This document shows, piece by piece, positions 44,956 to 55,637 of a stretch of DNA of 64,000 nt. Origin of the DNA: Oreohelix idahoensis (taxonomy: Eukaryota > Mollusca > Gastropoda > Stylommatophora > Oreohelicidae); assembly GCA_024509875.1 (NCBI GenBank), contig JAMPIV010021263.1, positions 1 to 64,000 on the forward strand, written 5' to 3'. The position numbers and the translations under genes are program-made. The notes beneath the pieces were generated by a model. It was not told the origin of the DNA, made no database searches, and worked only from the letters and a program-made list of their open reading frames with translations. The number at the start of each line of letters is the position of its first letter. Within the stretch, counting starts at the first letter, position 1.

Positions 44956-45157
44956 TATACGGTGACACAGGACTCATCCAGGAAAAATTAACCCACCAAT
45001 TTTGGCGACCACCTTGAAATTATCATTAGATACCATGGCTGGTCTGGGGCCAGATTTGGGCAACCCACCTGACACTATAGGTTCATACTGTGATAGGGTG
45101 GGTGAGATGATGATGATGCTGTTGTGATCACCATCTTGCACACTCGCACCGACCTGA
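44956..45157. other. No gene seen
   Basis: Short spacer between the mariner end and element D's LTR. It holds a TTTTGGCGACCACC motif but no supporting LTR in the right orientation. Confidence 0.4.
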
Positions 45158-46997
45158 ACAACAATAAAACTCTTGATTAGGTAGGGGCTGTATTTATTCA
45201 TACAACCCATTCAGCGATAAAGAGCACATGAAGCAAACATTAAACAAATAAAACAAAGCAAACAAAACACCCAGCCAGTGCTCAATTGTTAATCTGAAAT
45301 GGAAACAAAGCACCGACTATTTAAAATCATAATAGTTAAATAATGAGAAAAACCATGCTCTCCCTGTCAATCTGCTCTTTTTCCACACCACCTGAAACCT
45401 TCAACTATCATGCACACACACTCAGCCCATGCATGTCGTCTATTCAGACTAGTATGGTATTGTGCATGAGGCTGGCAATCTCACCCTGTAACACAGATTG
45501 CTACCAAAACCACTACTTCAAGAACATCTGAATGCTTTGTGCGATCTCCATGCAGAGGCCAGCCACACTGGTGGCCATATGCTCCATAAGGAGCGAGAAG
45601 AGACATAATTTGTTGCCAAGTGGACCCACGTGCTCATTAATTATCCAACACATAACAATAACTAAATAATGAAATATGCATAAAATAATACTAAACGATA
45701 TGTACAATGAATACTCTCATTAATGAGCATAAACCACCACCTCGCAAATTATCCATCTCAATATTCGTCCCTGCACTCTGAAGCATGTCGTATATGCCAA
45801 CTAATGAGATTGGGAACACATCACATGAAACACATCGTTATCGAAACAAACCACTGCTATAGCATATAAATGTTTCGTGCAGGCTTGTGATGGACACCAG
45901 TTGCATTGGTGTTTCCATGCTCCGCAAGGAGCAAACAGAGAAACGCCTCTGTCTCAACGTGCCTTACGTACAAAGGAGTGGCACTGTGCTCACCAGAAAT
46001 CTAAATGACTATCCTCACCTCAAAGTAAACCACTAAAGATATACAGTAGATTAATCAATTATCGTGAAATACACTAAATTACCCTTACATCAAAGATGAA
46101 AATAAAATTACACTTGACTTAACAAAACTAGAACTAAATACATCACCTAAAGGAAATTTAACACGAAAACTATCTCTTCCATCAGTGAAAAAAATTACAT
46201 TAACCTGCCTTCACCCACGTGTCAATTCACCCAATATAAAATAGCATAACATTATAGGCCTACAAACGTGGTAACTACACGTGTTAATGTCGACTCACAG
46301 GCGCCACTATTATTCACATTTAACCCTGGCTTCCATCTTGCCAACAGTTAATATTAGTAGTAGACTGCTTTACTGCCCGGTCTCACAAATGAAATAGGTT
46401 CCTACTATATTCGCTTTTCTTGCCCGGTCTAATGAATGAAATAATTGCTACTAAACTCTCACAGCTGTGATTTGGACTTAACACTAGTAAAATCTATCCA
46501 CACATTATTTCACTCATCTATAACTTCAAGACTAAATTATAATGCCCTAAAAGAAATCTCCTTTGGAAACACATTTATCTATTTTCTCAAATATGATACC
46601 AAATAGGTGGCAGACCTACAGCCCTATATTCTTTCTAACACTATAGACCGAAATATTGAGGAATCACCTTCTACCTAAATTAACTCACGTGTTCAAGGCA
46701 TCTACAGATCGACTCTGGTTTCTTTGGGGCGACTGACGAAGAGAGAGGGCTCTGCTGGCCTAGCACTTCTTTATATAGGCTGCTAGGGCTAATCGCTCAA
46801 CTTAGTGCACGCACGTAGTAATTGGGCCACGCAAATAACACACGCGATGGACGCTCTAAACGGAGCGAAAACACAAATATAAAACAACTATTTCTAGGCT
46901 TTATTGTGGCCAGAAATATATCTTCCTCTTGAAGATGTTGTGGTAAACAGGCAGTGAACCACGGAGACAATGGCGATGACAAGATGGCGCAGTTACA
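45158..46997 (-). repeat. Probable 3' LTR of element D
   Basis: The right end is supported: on the minus strand GGCGGGGAATA is followed by TGTAACTGCG at 46997. A TATA box lies at 46771-46780 (complement CCTATATAAAG). The left end is a guess at a TG near 45158 (minus-strand end TTGTTGTTCA), just past an AATAAA at 45192-45197. No second LTR is available for comparison. No genes within. Confidence 0.55.
46771..46780 (-). promoter_or_regulatory. TATA box in D LTR
   Basis: The complement reads GCCTATATAA, followed by AGAAGTGC and, some 30 bp on, TCTCTCTTCGTCAGTC, a plausible initiator. It is a retrotransposon promoter firing on the minus strand. Confidence 0.5.
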
Positions 46998-47234
46998 TAT
47001 TCCCCGCCTGATTTTGTTGTCGTCCCGACAACAGCACTACCTCTGGCGCTTCAGTCGTAATCTCTCAGATCGTCTCGGGGCAGGACCCTCTATCAGCTGC
47101 AGGGCAAACCAGCCTGGTTCGGACATTAGACCATGTACATCCTCCCCAGGGTCTGTCTCATCTGGCAAAGCTTGTGTCTCAGGTAGGCCTAGTGTCGTAT
47201 CTACCAGATCCGGAGAATCATCTTTGTCTTCACT
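46998..47234 (-). other. 3' region and polypurine tract of D
   Basis: After the INT stop at 47235 the frame-less sequence retains coding-like composition (possible INT tail out of frame). It ends with AAAATCAGGCGGGGAATA touching the LTR. Confidence 0.6.
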
Positions 47235-47756
47235 TCATCTCAGTTCGAGCGCCGCAACCCTCATCTTCAGATCTTCATTGCCTGCTGGTCTTATCACATA
47301 AGGACCAACGCTAGCATCTGGAATTGCTGATACAATAAATTCGTCATTGGACCACACGTCTTGTATTTTGGCTCTGTCAGTGTAGTGCACTCTTTTCTGC
47401 ACTCTTTCACCCACTTGCAATGGTGTGGGGCCTGGAAGCTGATTACTTCTTGCCCTCCTATCAGCGACCATTTTCTGCATTCTCTCTGCAGCTTTTTGGT
47501 GTGCTGCTTGTAACCTCTCTAGGTGGCCTTGCAGCAACTCATCAGTTGTCTCGGGCTCTTCATCTGGCGCGTGCCTATCATGAAGTCAAGAGGAAGCCTT
47601 GGTTCTCTGCCGAAGAGGAGGTAGTATAATGAGTATCCTGTCGAAGAGTGGGGGGGAGGGGGGGGGTTTGTAGACCATAACCACCTCTGCTAGATGCACA
47701 GACCACCTTCACTTCTGGTCGGCTGTCATGGGTCTCAGCAAATCATGCAAGGTCTT
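47235..47756 (-). pseudogene. Element D: integrase, C-terminal part
   Basis: Minus strand. It resumes right after insertion G with frames reading KTLHDLLRPMTADQK, HLAEVVMVY, GYSLYYLLFGREPRLPLDFM, then coiled LERLQAAHQKAAERMQKMV and the C-terminal barrel VGERVQKRVHYTDRAKIQDV with VGPYVIRPAG. This is the typical end of a gypsy integrase. A G-rich run (47650-47666) and frame breaks lie between 47640 and 47680. The catalytic core is at 49951-50259. Confidence 0.85.
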
Positions 47757-47765
47757 TGTTAACTA

Positions 47766-47830
47766 TGGTTCCCAAGCAGGGAATCGAACCCCGGCCGCCG
47801 CGGTGAGAGCGCGGAATCCTAGCCACTAGG
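47766..47830 (-). pseudogene. Partial tRNA-Glu (CTC) with CCA end
   Basis: On the minus strand, from CTAGTGGCTAGGATTCC through the anticodon arm CGCTCTCACCGCG (anticodon CTC), the variable loop and T arm (GGGGTTCGATTCCC) to CTTGGGAACCA. The 5' acceptor strand and start of the D arm are absent, so it cannot fold as a full tRNA. The terminal CCA is not encoded in animal tRNA genes but added afterwards, so this came from a mature tRNA by reverse transcription. It stands 9 bp from the end of G. Confidence 0.85.
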
Positions 47831-49180
47831 ATTAACATTAACTAAAGTAGTAAAGCTTAATTGGGAGGTACAGGGTGTAGTATTTAAGGCAGCTGTTAAC
47901 GAAGACATGTAAAATGGGTATATCATCCCTTAATTGATTATTGTGTCACCCCACTGGGAATGTTTAGTGGAATGGGGTGGACATAGAACGGTATGTAATG
48001 TGGCATAATGTGATACAAATTTTCCAAGGCAAATGATTTTATTCTTGCCTAATTTTGTTTATCCATAGGAAAGTATGCTGTGCCATGAGATACTAGTGTT
48101 GTTGGTGGAATTGTCTATCATTACAGCAGCTGATGGGTGGTCATCAGCAGGCTTGCTCACCGATACCTCTTCTTAGTGAGACATCAGTCCGTTGGTCTGG
48201 TTTTGGAGCAATTGAAACATGAGTCACAGATGAAATTCAGCATTTAGAATAGATTATTTATATTTATGAATTACATTTGTGTTAGCTTGATAAGTTGTAA
48301 GTGTTAACTTATAATGTAATTATATTATTTAATGAAAAGTGCTGATGTACCTTTTGGTTCACCTATGTATTTTTGTCTGGTGAATCCACGTATAATTTGG
48401 TTAATATATTAATTGATGCACACATTGTTAGATTTGCATCCAACACAGTTTAATGTTGTATAGGATGGAATTATGTTTGGTTTGCCAGTAGAGTATGATT
48501 GCTAAGGCAAAGCCTACATCACCCTTCCGGTGCCACTGTTAATGTGGTAACCTTTTGGTTCACCAATATATTTCCATCCCTCTTTTGTTGTTTAGTATGA
48601 CTTAACATATTTCACAGACCTCACACTTGGATTTGATGTAATGTTTAAAAAAAAAATGATGTTATCATTTTTTTTCCCCGGGGGTCGGTGTGAACTGTTA
48701 TGTCATATTCGAAGTTACAGTTAGGTGTTAAGGATTTTGGTGTACGGGGCTGGAGTTTGTTAGTAAGTAGGTTAAGGTCATGAGATACATGACGTGTATA
48801 TACATGTGTGTGGGTAGAGAATGGTGTAACTCTGTTTAGAGTGTATATTATTGAAGTATGCAAGCTTGGAATGTGACATTTAAAAGTTCACTGTTAGAAG
48901 CACGTAGAGTATGGTTGAAGAATACTCAGGGGTGTTCATGTGTGAATTGAGGTTTACAGGACATGAGAAAAGCGTGCGAAGTGAATGAAGTTAGCATACG
49001 TGTCAGAGAAGAATACTGAGTTGTTAAAGGGGAGTCTGTGGCCATCCGTTGAGGGAGACGGTTGGTGTTTCTAGAGTATGTGAATAGTGTATGTGATTTT
49101 CATTATAATATATTGGATGTGACGCGATGATGTACCACGTAAGGTGTATTTACAAGGCCTTTATATATTGTTATTTATAA
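47831..49180. other. Interior of G without genes
   Basis: AT-rich. On the plus strand, a T-run plus CCCCGGGGGTCGGTG (about 48668-48690) looks PPT-like before TGAACTG. Two copies of TACCTTTTGGTTCACC/AACCTTTTGGTTCACC occur at about 48350 and 48549. Confidence 0.4.
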
Positions 49181-49710
49181 GCGCGTTGTGGGTTTCCCGC
49201 GCTGTAAAGTTCAGGAGGAACTTGGATGCCTGGTGATTAGACCAGAGGTATAGACATATGTGCGAGGGGTGAATGCCGCACTTTGGATTAAAAAGACACG
49301 TTGTTTTCCTGTGTCAGAAGGGATATATGTGCGAGGAGTGAATGCCGCACTTTGGATTAAAAAGACACGTCGTTTTCCCGTGTCAGAAGGAGGTCTATGT
49401 TAGGACCATTATATGCTATTATTTGAATGCGCGTTGTTGGATTTCCCGCGCCAATAGGAGGTCTACGTAAGCGCGTTGTGATTTTCCCGTGCTGTGAAGT
49501 TCTGGAGGAACTTGGATGCCTGGTGGTTAGACCAGAGATAGAAATATATGTGCGAGGAGTGAATGCCACACATACATTGCATTACATTGTATACAGACCA
49601 TATAGAGATTTATGTGCAAGGAGTGAATGCCGCACTTACATTGAATATAGATCAGAGATAAAGATTTATGTGCGAGGGGTGAATGCTGCACTTACGTTGA
49701 ATGCAGTTGT
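49181..49710 (+). repeat. Complex tandem repeat in G
   Basis: The core ATGTGCGAGGAGTGAATGCC then GCACTT occurs five times (starting near 49258, 49326, 49547, 49611, 49667). A second module GCGCGTTGTG…TTTCCCGCGCTGT…GGAGGAACTTGGATGCCTGG occurs twice in full (49181, 49470) with a partial copy at 49430. TTAAAAAGACACG…TTTTCC…GTGTCAGAAGG occurs twice (about 49287, 49355). Modules are arranged in mixed order. Confidence 0.88.
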
Positions 49711-49945
49711 TACCAGTACGTAAGGATGACTGTACTACATATTCTAATTATGCAAGTATGTTGAATTATTGTTGCTGATGTCCAGGACTATGCTGTTGAG
49801 ATTATATGTAATGGAACTGTGACCCAGACTTCTGTCAAGTTATTTCATTCGCGTATGTACTGTCTTAAGGGTCAGTCCAAGTTATACACCAAACATACAG
49901 TAGGATGCTTACGAAATCTATCCTGTAACATTTCCATAGTTAACA

Positions 49946-51101
49946 GTCTTGTTGAAGCGCTCACACTGCCCGTTGCCTTTAGGATTGTAAGCTGTAGTGC
50001 GGCTCTTGTGGACTCCATATATTCTGCACAGCTCTGCGACTATCGCTGATTCGAAGTTTCGACCTTGATCAGAATGTATCCTCTGAGGAGCTCCGAGATA
50101 CTGGAACCACTTCTCCACCAGGGCCTTGATGACCGTTGTTGCTTTTTGGTCTCTTGTTGGTATGGCAATGGTGTACTTGCTGAACACATCTGTCAGCACT
50201 AATACATTCTCAAACCCTTCAGAATCCCGCTCTAGCAGTGTGAAATCCATTGCTACCACTTCAAGTGGCCTGGAGGCAATCAGGTTTCCAGATGCCCATG
50301 CAACTTCAGTTGAGGTGCTTTGGCAATGTTACATCAGTTGCATCTGTGACAAAACACTTCAACATCAGCTGTGATGCCTACCCAGAAGCACCTACTTCTC
50401 AGCAACTGTAGCATGCGCTCCCTTCCCTGATGGCCCACCCTGTGAGCAGAGTCCAGTATCCGTGGTTTCATGGACTCAGGTATTACCAGTTGTTTTATGC
50501 TGGATCCATCTGATCCCTTCACTGTCCGGTATAACAACTCATCTGTCACTTCGAGCCGGTTACTCTGATTAAGTAGTTTCCTTGCATCCAAGTGGATTTT
50601 TCGAGCATCTCTTCCTGCAGGTCTGGTGCCATCATTTACAATCTTCCTAACTATCGCTACCACATCATCAGCTCCCTGGAGATTTATCAACTCCTCACGC
50701 GAATAGGTGGGAAATGCTTGAGTGGTTGCTGGTGCTGTGGATGATTCGGCAGGTACCCTTTCACTGATATCTTTCTGGCTTGCTGCTGCCATCAACCCTA
50801 TCTCATGTGGTATCTGGGTAAACCCTCTGATAACCTCAGCTGTTATGCCACTTATTGCAACATCTGCATCATCCTCCAGTTCTTCGCCTGTGGTCTCAAT
50901 AGGAAAGCGGGACAAATAATCTGCATTTCCATTGACTCTCGCTGCCCGATGTCGGATTGTGTAGTTAAACATAGCCATCTGGGCCATCCATCTCTGCTCT
51001 ATAGCTCCCAGTTTAGCTTTCTCCCAGAAGGCTAGACCCCTGTTGTCTGTAAATACCTCTACTTGTGATCCTAACAGGTATCCTCTGAACTTCTCAGCCA
51101 T
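49946..51101 (-). pseudogene. Element D: RNase H end, integrase zinc finger and core
   Basis: Minus strand. RNase H end: VEVFTDNRGLAFW…NGNADYLSRFP. INT zinc finger: HRVGHQGRERM…CFWVGITADVEVFCHRCN. After a stop/frame break near 50334, the catalytic core 50259-49951 has VAMDFTLLER (Asp), HSDQGRNFES (Asp) and NGQCERFNKT (Glu). The three acidic residues are intact. The core is cut by insertion G after the Glu motif and continues at 47756. Confidence 0.9.
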
Positions 51102-51104
51102 GGC

Positions 51105-51572
51105 TCACTTAAGACCCAGCAGTTCCAGCCTCATACTGCTTTTTGAGTTTCTTTCAGAAAGTGTGCGACTTTTTGTTCCATCTTGCACTTGTGAAAGGAT
51201 TGCTCCTAATCCTTCATATGATGCATCTACCTCCAGGATAAACGGTAGCAAGAAGTTAGGGAACCCTAGTAGCGGTGTGGAGGTTAGCGCTTTTTTCAGT
51301 GTCTCAAAGGCTACAACACACTCTTCGGTCCACAACTCTCCTATGGGTGACTTACTTCGTCTTTTAGTCTGTATGCCTTGATTGAGCGCAGCTACTAAAT
51401 CATGTAGCGGTTTGGCTATCTTTGCAAAGCCCGGCACAAATCTGCAGTAGTAACTGGCCAATCCCAAGAATGACCGTAACTCAGTCTGGGACTGCGGTAC
51501 AGGGGCCTCTTGAACAGCCTTCACCTTGTCTTTCATAGCTCCTATTCCATCTGCTGATATAGTATGCCCCAA
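51105..51572 (-). pseudogene. Element D: RT connection and RNase H start
   Basis: Minus strand: GHTISADGIGAMKDKVKAVQ, LRSFLGLASYYCRFVPGFAK, the tether CVVAFETLKKALTSTPLLGF, then RNase H start FILEVDASYEGLGAILSQ (Asp) and RLELLGL (Glu). A TGA at 51105 and a stop at about 51606 break a frame otherwise continuous with RT and RNase H. Confidence 0.9.
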
Positions 51573-51605
51573 GAATTCAATCGTTGTCCTAAACAGCTTA
51601 CACTT

Positions 51606-52824
51606 TTATCCATTCAACTTCAGCCCTAGCTTAGAGAATACTTTCTCCAGTCGGCTCAAATGGTTAGTGAAGTCAGCGCAGTACACTAAAATGTCATCAA
51701 GGTACACTAGTATCAGCTGGAACACTAAACCATGCATACTGCTCTGCATTAATCGTTGGAAGGTGCTGGCAGAGTTGGCTAAGCCCATAGGCATCCTGGT
51801 GTATTCATAAAGTCCAAAAGGGGGAGTGAAAGCGGTTTTCTCTTGGTCTTTCTCATCCATTGCTACTTGATAGTAACCACTTGCCAGATCAAGCGATGAG
51901 AATATCTTTGCTCCTCTTAGCGCATCCAGGTACTCATCTACTCGGGGTAGAGGGTAGGCATCCCTCTTCGTCTTGCTATTGAGTGCCCTGAAGTCTACGC
52001 AGAGTCTAAGCCGACCATCCTTCTTCCGGACCAAAACTATTGTGGAGGCCCAAGAACTGCAACTCTCCTTGATTATTTGTTTGTCAAGCAATCCTTGTAG
52101 GCGATCCTGTACCTCTCTGTAGAAAGCAGGGGGGGATTCTCCTGTAAGGCTGCTTAACTGGGGTGTCATCTGTTAATGGGATGGTGTGCATTACCCTATC
52201 AGTGTATCCTACATCTGTCTTATCTGTAGCAAAAAGATCGGCATAGTGTCTCAACAACGCTCTTACTTCCTGTTCTTCAGCCTCACTGCCCTCAATCCCG
52301 GTAAGGTCAATTGGGCACATCTCTTGCTCTGGATTCATGTATGGTGGACTTGCTGACATTTCTACCTCTTGAGCCCCTACAACTCTGAAATATGTGCTGT
52401 AGTCCACCCCAGGTTCTGTCAGTACTGCTACTTGTGTCCCAGGAGTTAAAAACAAGTCCTCATCACCCAAATTTATGGCCTGAATATCACAGGACCCACT
52501 TCTAAGAACAGTCAATGTATGACTTATAATCAGCCCTCTGAGTTCTAAGTCTCTGTTAGGCTCAAAGAGAAAAGTTCTTTCTGACTGGCCTCTTTTGACT
52601 GTTATGGCTCTGATCGATCGAGCCGGTATGTGGGTTTGCTTTCTCACAGACACCCATACTTTAATAGAGTCTGATTTCTGCGTCATCCTCTGATCCATTT
52701 GAGGGTCCCATCTTAGTATGTTCTGTATGTTTGGGATTTCCACAAGGACATTAGAACCTATGATCCCTGGTGTTTTTTTTCTGGTTTCTAGATCCTTGTA
52801 CCTCCCTGACAACACAAACCCCAC
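51606..52824 (-). pseudogene. Element D: linker and reverse transcriptase
   Basis: Two overlapping frames. 52824-52084 carries the segment between protease and RT (GIIGSNVL, HADLFATDKTDVG-like DLFATDKTD, HTIPLTDDTPVKQPYRRIPP), then shifts at about 52130. 52169-51606 carries RT: KKDGRLRLCVDFRALN, SSLDLASGYYQVAM, RMPMGLANSASTFQRLM and VYLDDILVY. Both catalytic Asp of YLDD are present. One frameshift and one stop (51606) break it. Confidence 0.91.
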
Positions 52825-53482
52825 ATTTTTTCACTATTGTGCACCCAATTTGTATGTCCACAACTAAGTGACCAATATATGGGATGGTGGCACCATTTGC
52901 TGCTGTCAGGCGCACCCATCTACCCTCATCCAAGGGGAGCCCTCCAAACATCTCCCTGAAACATTGCTCTGTGATGGTAGACACCTGTGAACCTGTGTCA
53001 AATGCACAATTTATCTCTTTTCCTTCCATCAGAACTACTCCTTCAGGCCGACCTCCTACCATCTTGATTCTGTTTTCTTGGTGCTCTCCCTTCACATTTC
53101 TTTCTTTAAACTCCTGGGGATTTGGTCCACTGCTGGTCGACATTTCCTGTGATGGTTGACTCTCTAACCTTCCTTCTGAGTGGCAGTCCTTCTGCCTGCG
53201 CTCAACTTTGGGTGATGCCTTAGTCGTAGAGTTACTGAGAGGACAGCTCGCTACTAAATGTTGTGCTGACTTGCATTGGAAACATCTTCTAGGTAGAGGA
53301 CCACATGGACACCTGGCAGCTATATGATCCCCAAAATCAGCGCAGTTATAGCACCTGATTCTCCAGGGGCCATTCCATACATGAGGTTTCTTTCTGCTTT
53401 TGTATCTGCGGCTGTTCCCGTGGCGTCTATAGATGGTCCTCCTGTTAATGCACCCCACCTGCTGCACCAAAATCCCTATCAT
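52751..53482 (-). pseudogene. Element D: zinc knuckles and protease
   Basis: Minus strand. Two CCHC knuckles: CYNCADFGDHIAARCP and CFQCKSAQHLVASCP. A Ser/Gln-rich linker follows, then the aspartic protease with INCAFDTGSQVSTI (DTG active site) and the downstream strand IPYIGHLVVDIQIG. A frameshift near 52790 leads to the RT linker. Knuckles before a DTG protease are normal for Ty3/gypsy. Confidence 0.9.
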
Positions 53483-53620
53483 TTAGAGAAACAGGCCCTT
53501 TCCTTCCATTTACATTCCTCCTCATGCCAACCTGTAATTGCCTGCCACATCTACCTGCACACTTTCTATTTGAGTCACAATGTTCCCCTTCCACAGCCTG
53601 ACTCCCAGCCACAGAGGGGT

Positions 53621-54561
53621 CTAGTTTAGTGCCTGTTGTGGGCATTCCCTCTGGACGTGCCCTAAATTTTTGCACCGAAAGCTTCGGATGGTCCTTGCTG
53701 GCCTTCTGTGTCTGCCTTGCATTTCAGCCATCTGGAGCTTCAGCTGTGCGACCTCTGCTCTGAGTTGCTCCACTTTGGTGTTTCCTTCTTGTGACCTGGG
53801 TGCCATTTCTTTGTCGGATGCTGTGACTGCAGCTATCCCAGCTCTTGCTGTTTGACCACTCCCTGTCCATCTCAGAGTATCATCTCTTATGGACACAAAT
53901 GATACTGCAGGCTCGTGTCGGACTCTGTCCTCCATCATTCTCCGCGTCAAGTCGTCCCTTAGACTGGCAACAAACTGGTCCCTTAGCACCGTTTCGTCAA
54001 ACTTGACACCACTAGCTTTCTCCTGCCTGCTCAAATATTTCATGCAGCCTATGGGCAAACTCACGCACCGATTCCCCTGGCCCTTCGTGCGCTGAATAAA
54101 ATAGCGCCATTAGTTCTTGGGTGCTCCTCGATTCCCCATACACCCTGAGAATGGCCTGAAGCATTGCCTTCGGGTCATTGTCTCTTACTTGTATCCGCAG
54201 CTCCCTGCGGACAACTGGGGGTCACACTGTCGAGGATCACATCGGCTTGGTCCTCCTTACTCATATAGCCGGACCTACACGCAGCTCTAACCTCCCTTGC
54301 ATAGTCCTTCGCGTTTGGCCCCAAACTTCTCACTTTCTTGTGGGTTGGCACCATTATGTACCGTATGTGTTCTGGCTGGGGCCGTGGACCTGCTACTGAT
54401 CCCTCACTTTGCACCACTGATGCACCGACCACTTGTGTTGGATCTGCATCCTCATGCTCCCCTCTGCTCGTAGCACGTGTGCTCCTTGCGGCCATCTTGC
54501 TGCAAGATCGCACTGCTGGGCGTTTACAATATTTGCTCGTTTGCCGTAGGCTCGGTGTCAT
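53621..54561 (-). pseudogene. Element D: gag
   Basis: The minus-strand frame 54561-54175, likely initiating at MAARSTRATSRGEHED (residue 23), contains YIMVPTHKKVRSLGPN. Between 54180 and 54064 other frames encode SVREFAHRLHEIFEQA, a capsid-type motif. 54064-53621 continues with FVASLRDDLTRRMMED, a short coiled coil (EQLRAEVAQLKLQMAEMQ) and a degenerate knuckle (FRCKNLGHVQREC). At least two frameshifts. It is a normal Ty3/gypsy gag without the SCAN-like region of A and B. Confidence 0.82.
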
Positions 54562-55044
54562 TGTCTGCCTAGTGTTAATCTTTGACCTTTTGGGTTATTA
54601 GCTTCTTTTGGGATCTTTTCTCAACAGGGGTGAGAGCACTTATTGGGTTATTTTCATATGTCTGTAACCATGAATATATTGATTTCTATATGTTTGATGT
54701 TGTAAAGTTTAAGTGATAATAAACTAAACAAAACTTAATTTAGCATGTTGGTCAGACCCATATCCATTTACCATAGTTTTCACATTTGTGTGTCTTGTTC
54801 TCACATAATTGTGTGTGTGTGTTTAGTAAACTTATAATTATACTTATAGGGAGGTTTGACAGATCGTCTTCTTCTAAAGATAGTCGTATAGATAGGTTGG
54901 ACTAGAGAAACCACTCATTCCAGAGACGGATCTTCACCTTAAACTATTCACTCGTGGAATCTATTCTAACACCTTTCTTTCTCATATACCCCCACCTTCT
55001 GCTCTACTCAGACGGGACCAAATAAATCTCTAACCTATCTAAAG
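54562..55044. other. No gene seen
   Basis: AT-rich with a (TG)n run at about 54809-54821. It should contain D's 5' LTR if D were complete, but no match to the 3' LTR start is present. Confidence 0.5.
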
Positions 55045-55245
55045 ATGTACGACAACTCTGCAGAGAAGCCCCACCCTCATTTATTACCACAGATTACAGA
55101 CCCATCAGTGTAGACAATTGCATCATCATCCCCAGCATTATCATTTATAAGCTGATCAACTTCCAGCTCTGCTTTCCCATTGGACCAAGTACTGCATTCT
55201 CTACCAAGGCTGATGATGACTTGCTGGTAGTTCATCCAGCTCTCA
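55045..55245 (-). pseudogene. I-like LINE: start of RNase H domain
   Basis: Minus-strand frame WMNYQQVIISLGRECSTW, then KAELEVDQLIND and AIVYTDGSVICG, the first RNase H strand with its Asp. It is in frame with the RT part at 55641 once insertion X1 and one copy of its 8-bp duplicate are taken out. It degenerates after GWGFSAELS. Confidence 0.8.
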
Positions 55246-55637
55246 ATGTTTAATATATAGTGGCTGGGAATGTGAAGGTCTGATGCTGTTCTTACAATGC
55301 ATGTGACTTTAAACAGATGAAAATCAATTAAATATCTGTTAAAGTCCGTTATATAACTAGAACCACCAGGCCTTTACACCCCTCCACTTTAATGTTATTC
55401 TTGTTCATAGTTTCTTCTTGATTTTGTTTGTTTGTTTTTATTTTCCTATTTATTTAACGTATAAGCACAATTGTGATTATCTCTATTTACATTGATTTGA
55501 CAAATGTGATGCCACTTTCTCATGTCGGCAGTTGCTCATATTATTTGGAATTGAAAACAATATATATCCTAATTATAACCCATCAGAGGTTGAACGAGAT
55601 TTTTTTTTTTTTCATTAATTAAAAAAAAAAAAATAAA
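55246..55637 (+). mobile_element. Retroposon X1 inserted in LINE
   Basis: 392 bp between perfect 8-bp direct repeats AGCTCTCA (55238-55245 and 55638-55645), ending in an A-rich tail (about 55621-55637) after a T14 run. It has no tRNA-type promoter boxes and no TIRs. An inverted copy lies at about 57145-57552 and a fragment at 32590-32725. The tail and duplication suggest LINE-type retroposition. Confidence 0.8.

Larger units (their letters stand above)
47757..49945. mobile_element. Insertion G: TG..CA element with tRNA-Glu sequence
   Basis: 2189 bp between perfect 5-bp duplicates GTCTT (47752-47756, 49946-49950), inside D's integrase. Its ends are a perfect 12-bp inverted repeat, TGTTAACTATGG and CCATAGTTAACA. 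TG..CA ends with a 5-bp TSD fit an LTR-type integrase product. No ORF encodes a known domain. At the left end lies a partial tRNA-Glu; the right half has a complex tandem repeat. It could be a solo LTR, a TRIM-like element or something not catalogued. Confidence 0.82.
45158..54561 (-). mobile_element. Element D: conventional-order Ty3/gypsy, 5' LTR missing
   Basis: On the minus strand the order is gag (54561-53621), CCHC knuckles and protease (53482-52751), RT (52169-51606), RNase H (51572-50900), INT (50550-47235, split by G), PPT and 3' LTR. RT-RNase H-INT is the normal Ty3/gypsy order, in contrast to A and B. Frameshifts and stops break gag-pol in several places. No copy of the 3' LTR start is found to the right of gag, so the 5' end is lost or displaced by the neighbouring LINE. 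Confidence 0.88.

Noticed and set aside
44985..45015. TTTTGGCGACCACC as a primer binding site
   Set aside because: No LTR end stands directly before it in the right orientation; element D is on the opposite strand.
47766..47830. Functional tRNA-Glu gene
   Set aside because: The 5' acceptor strand and A-box region are missing and CCA is encoded, so it is a reverse-transcribed fragment.
54300..54600. Hidden 5' LTR of D right of gag
   Set aside because: I looked for the complement of the 3' LTR start (GCGCAGTTACA) and found none between 54561 and 64000.
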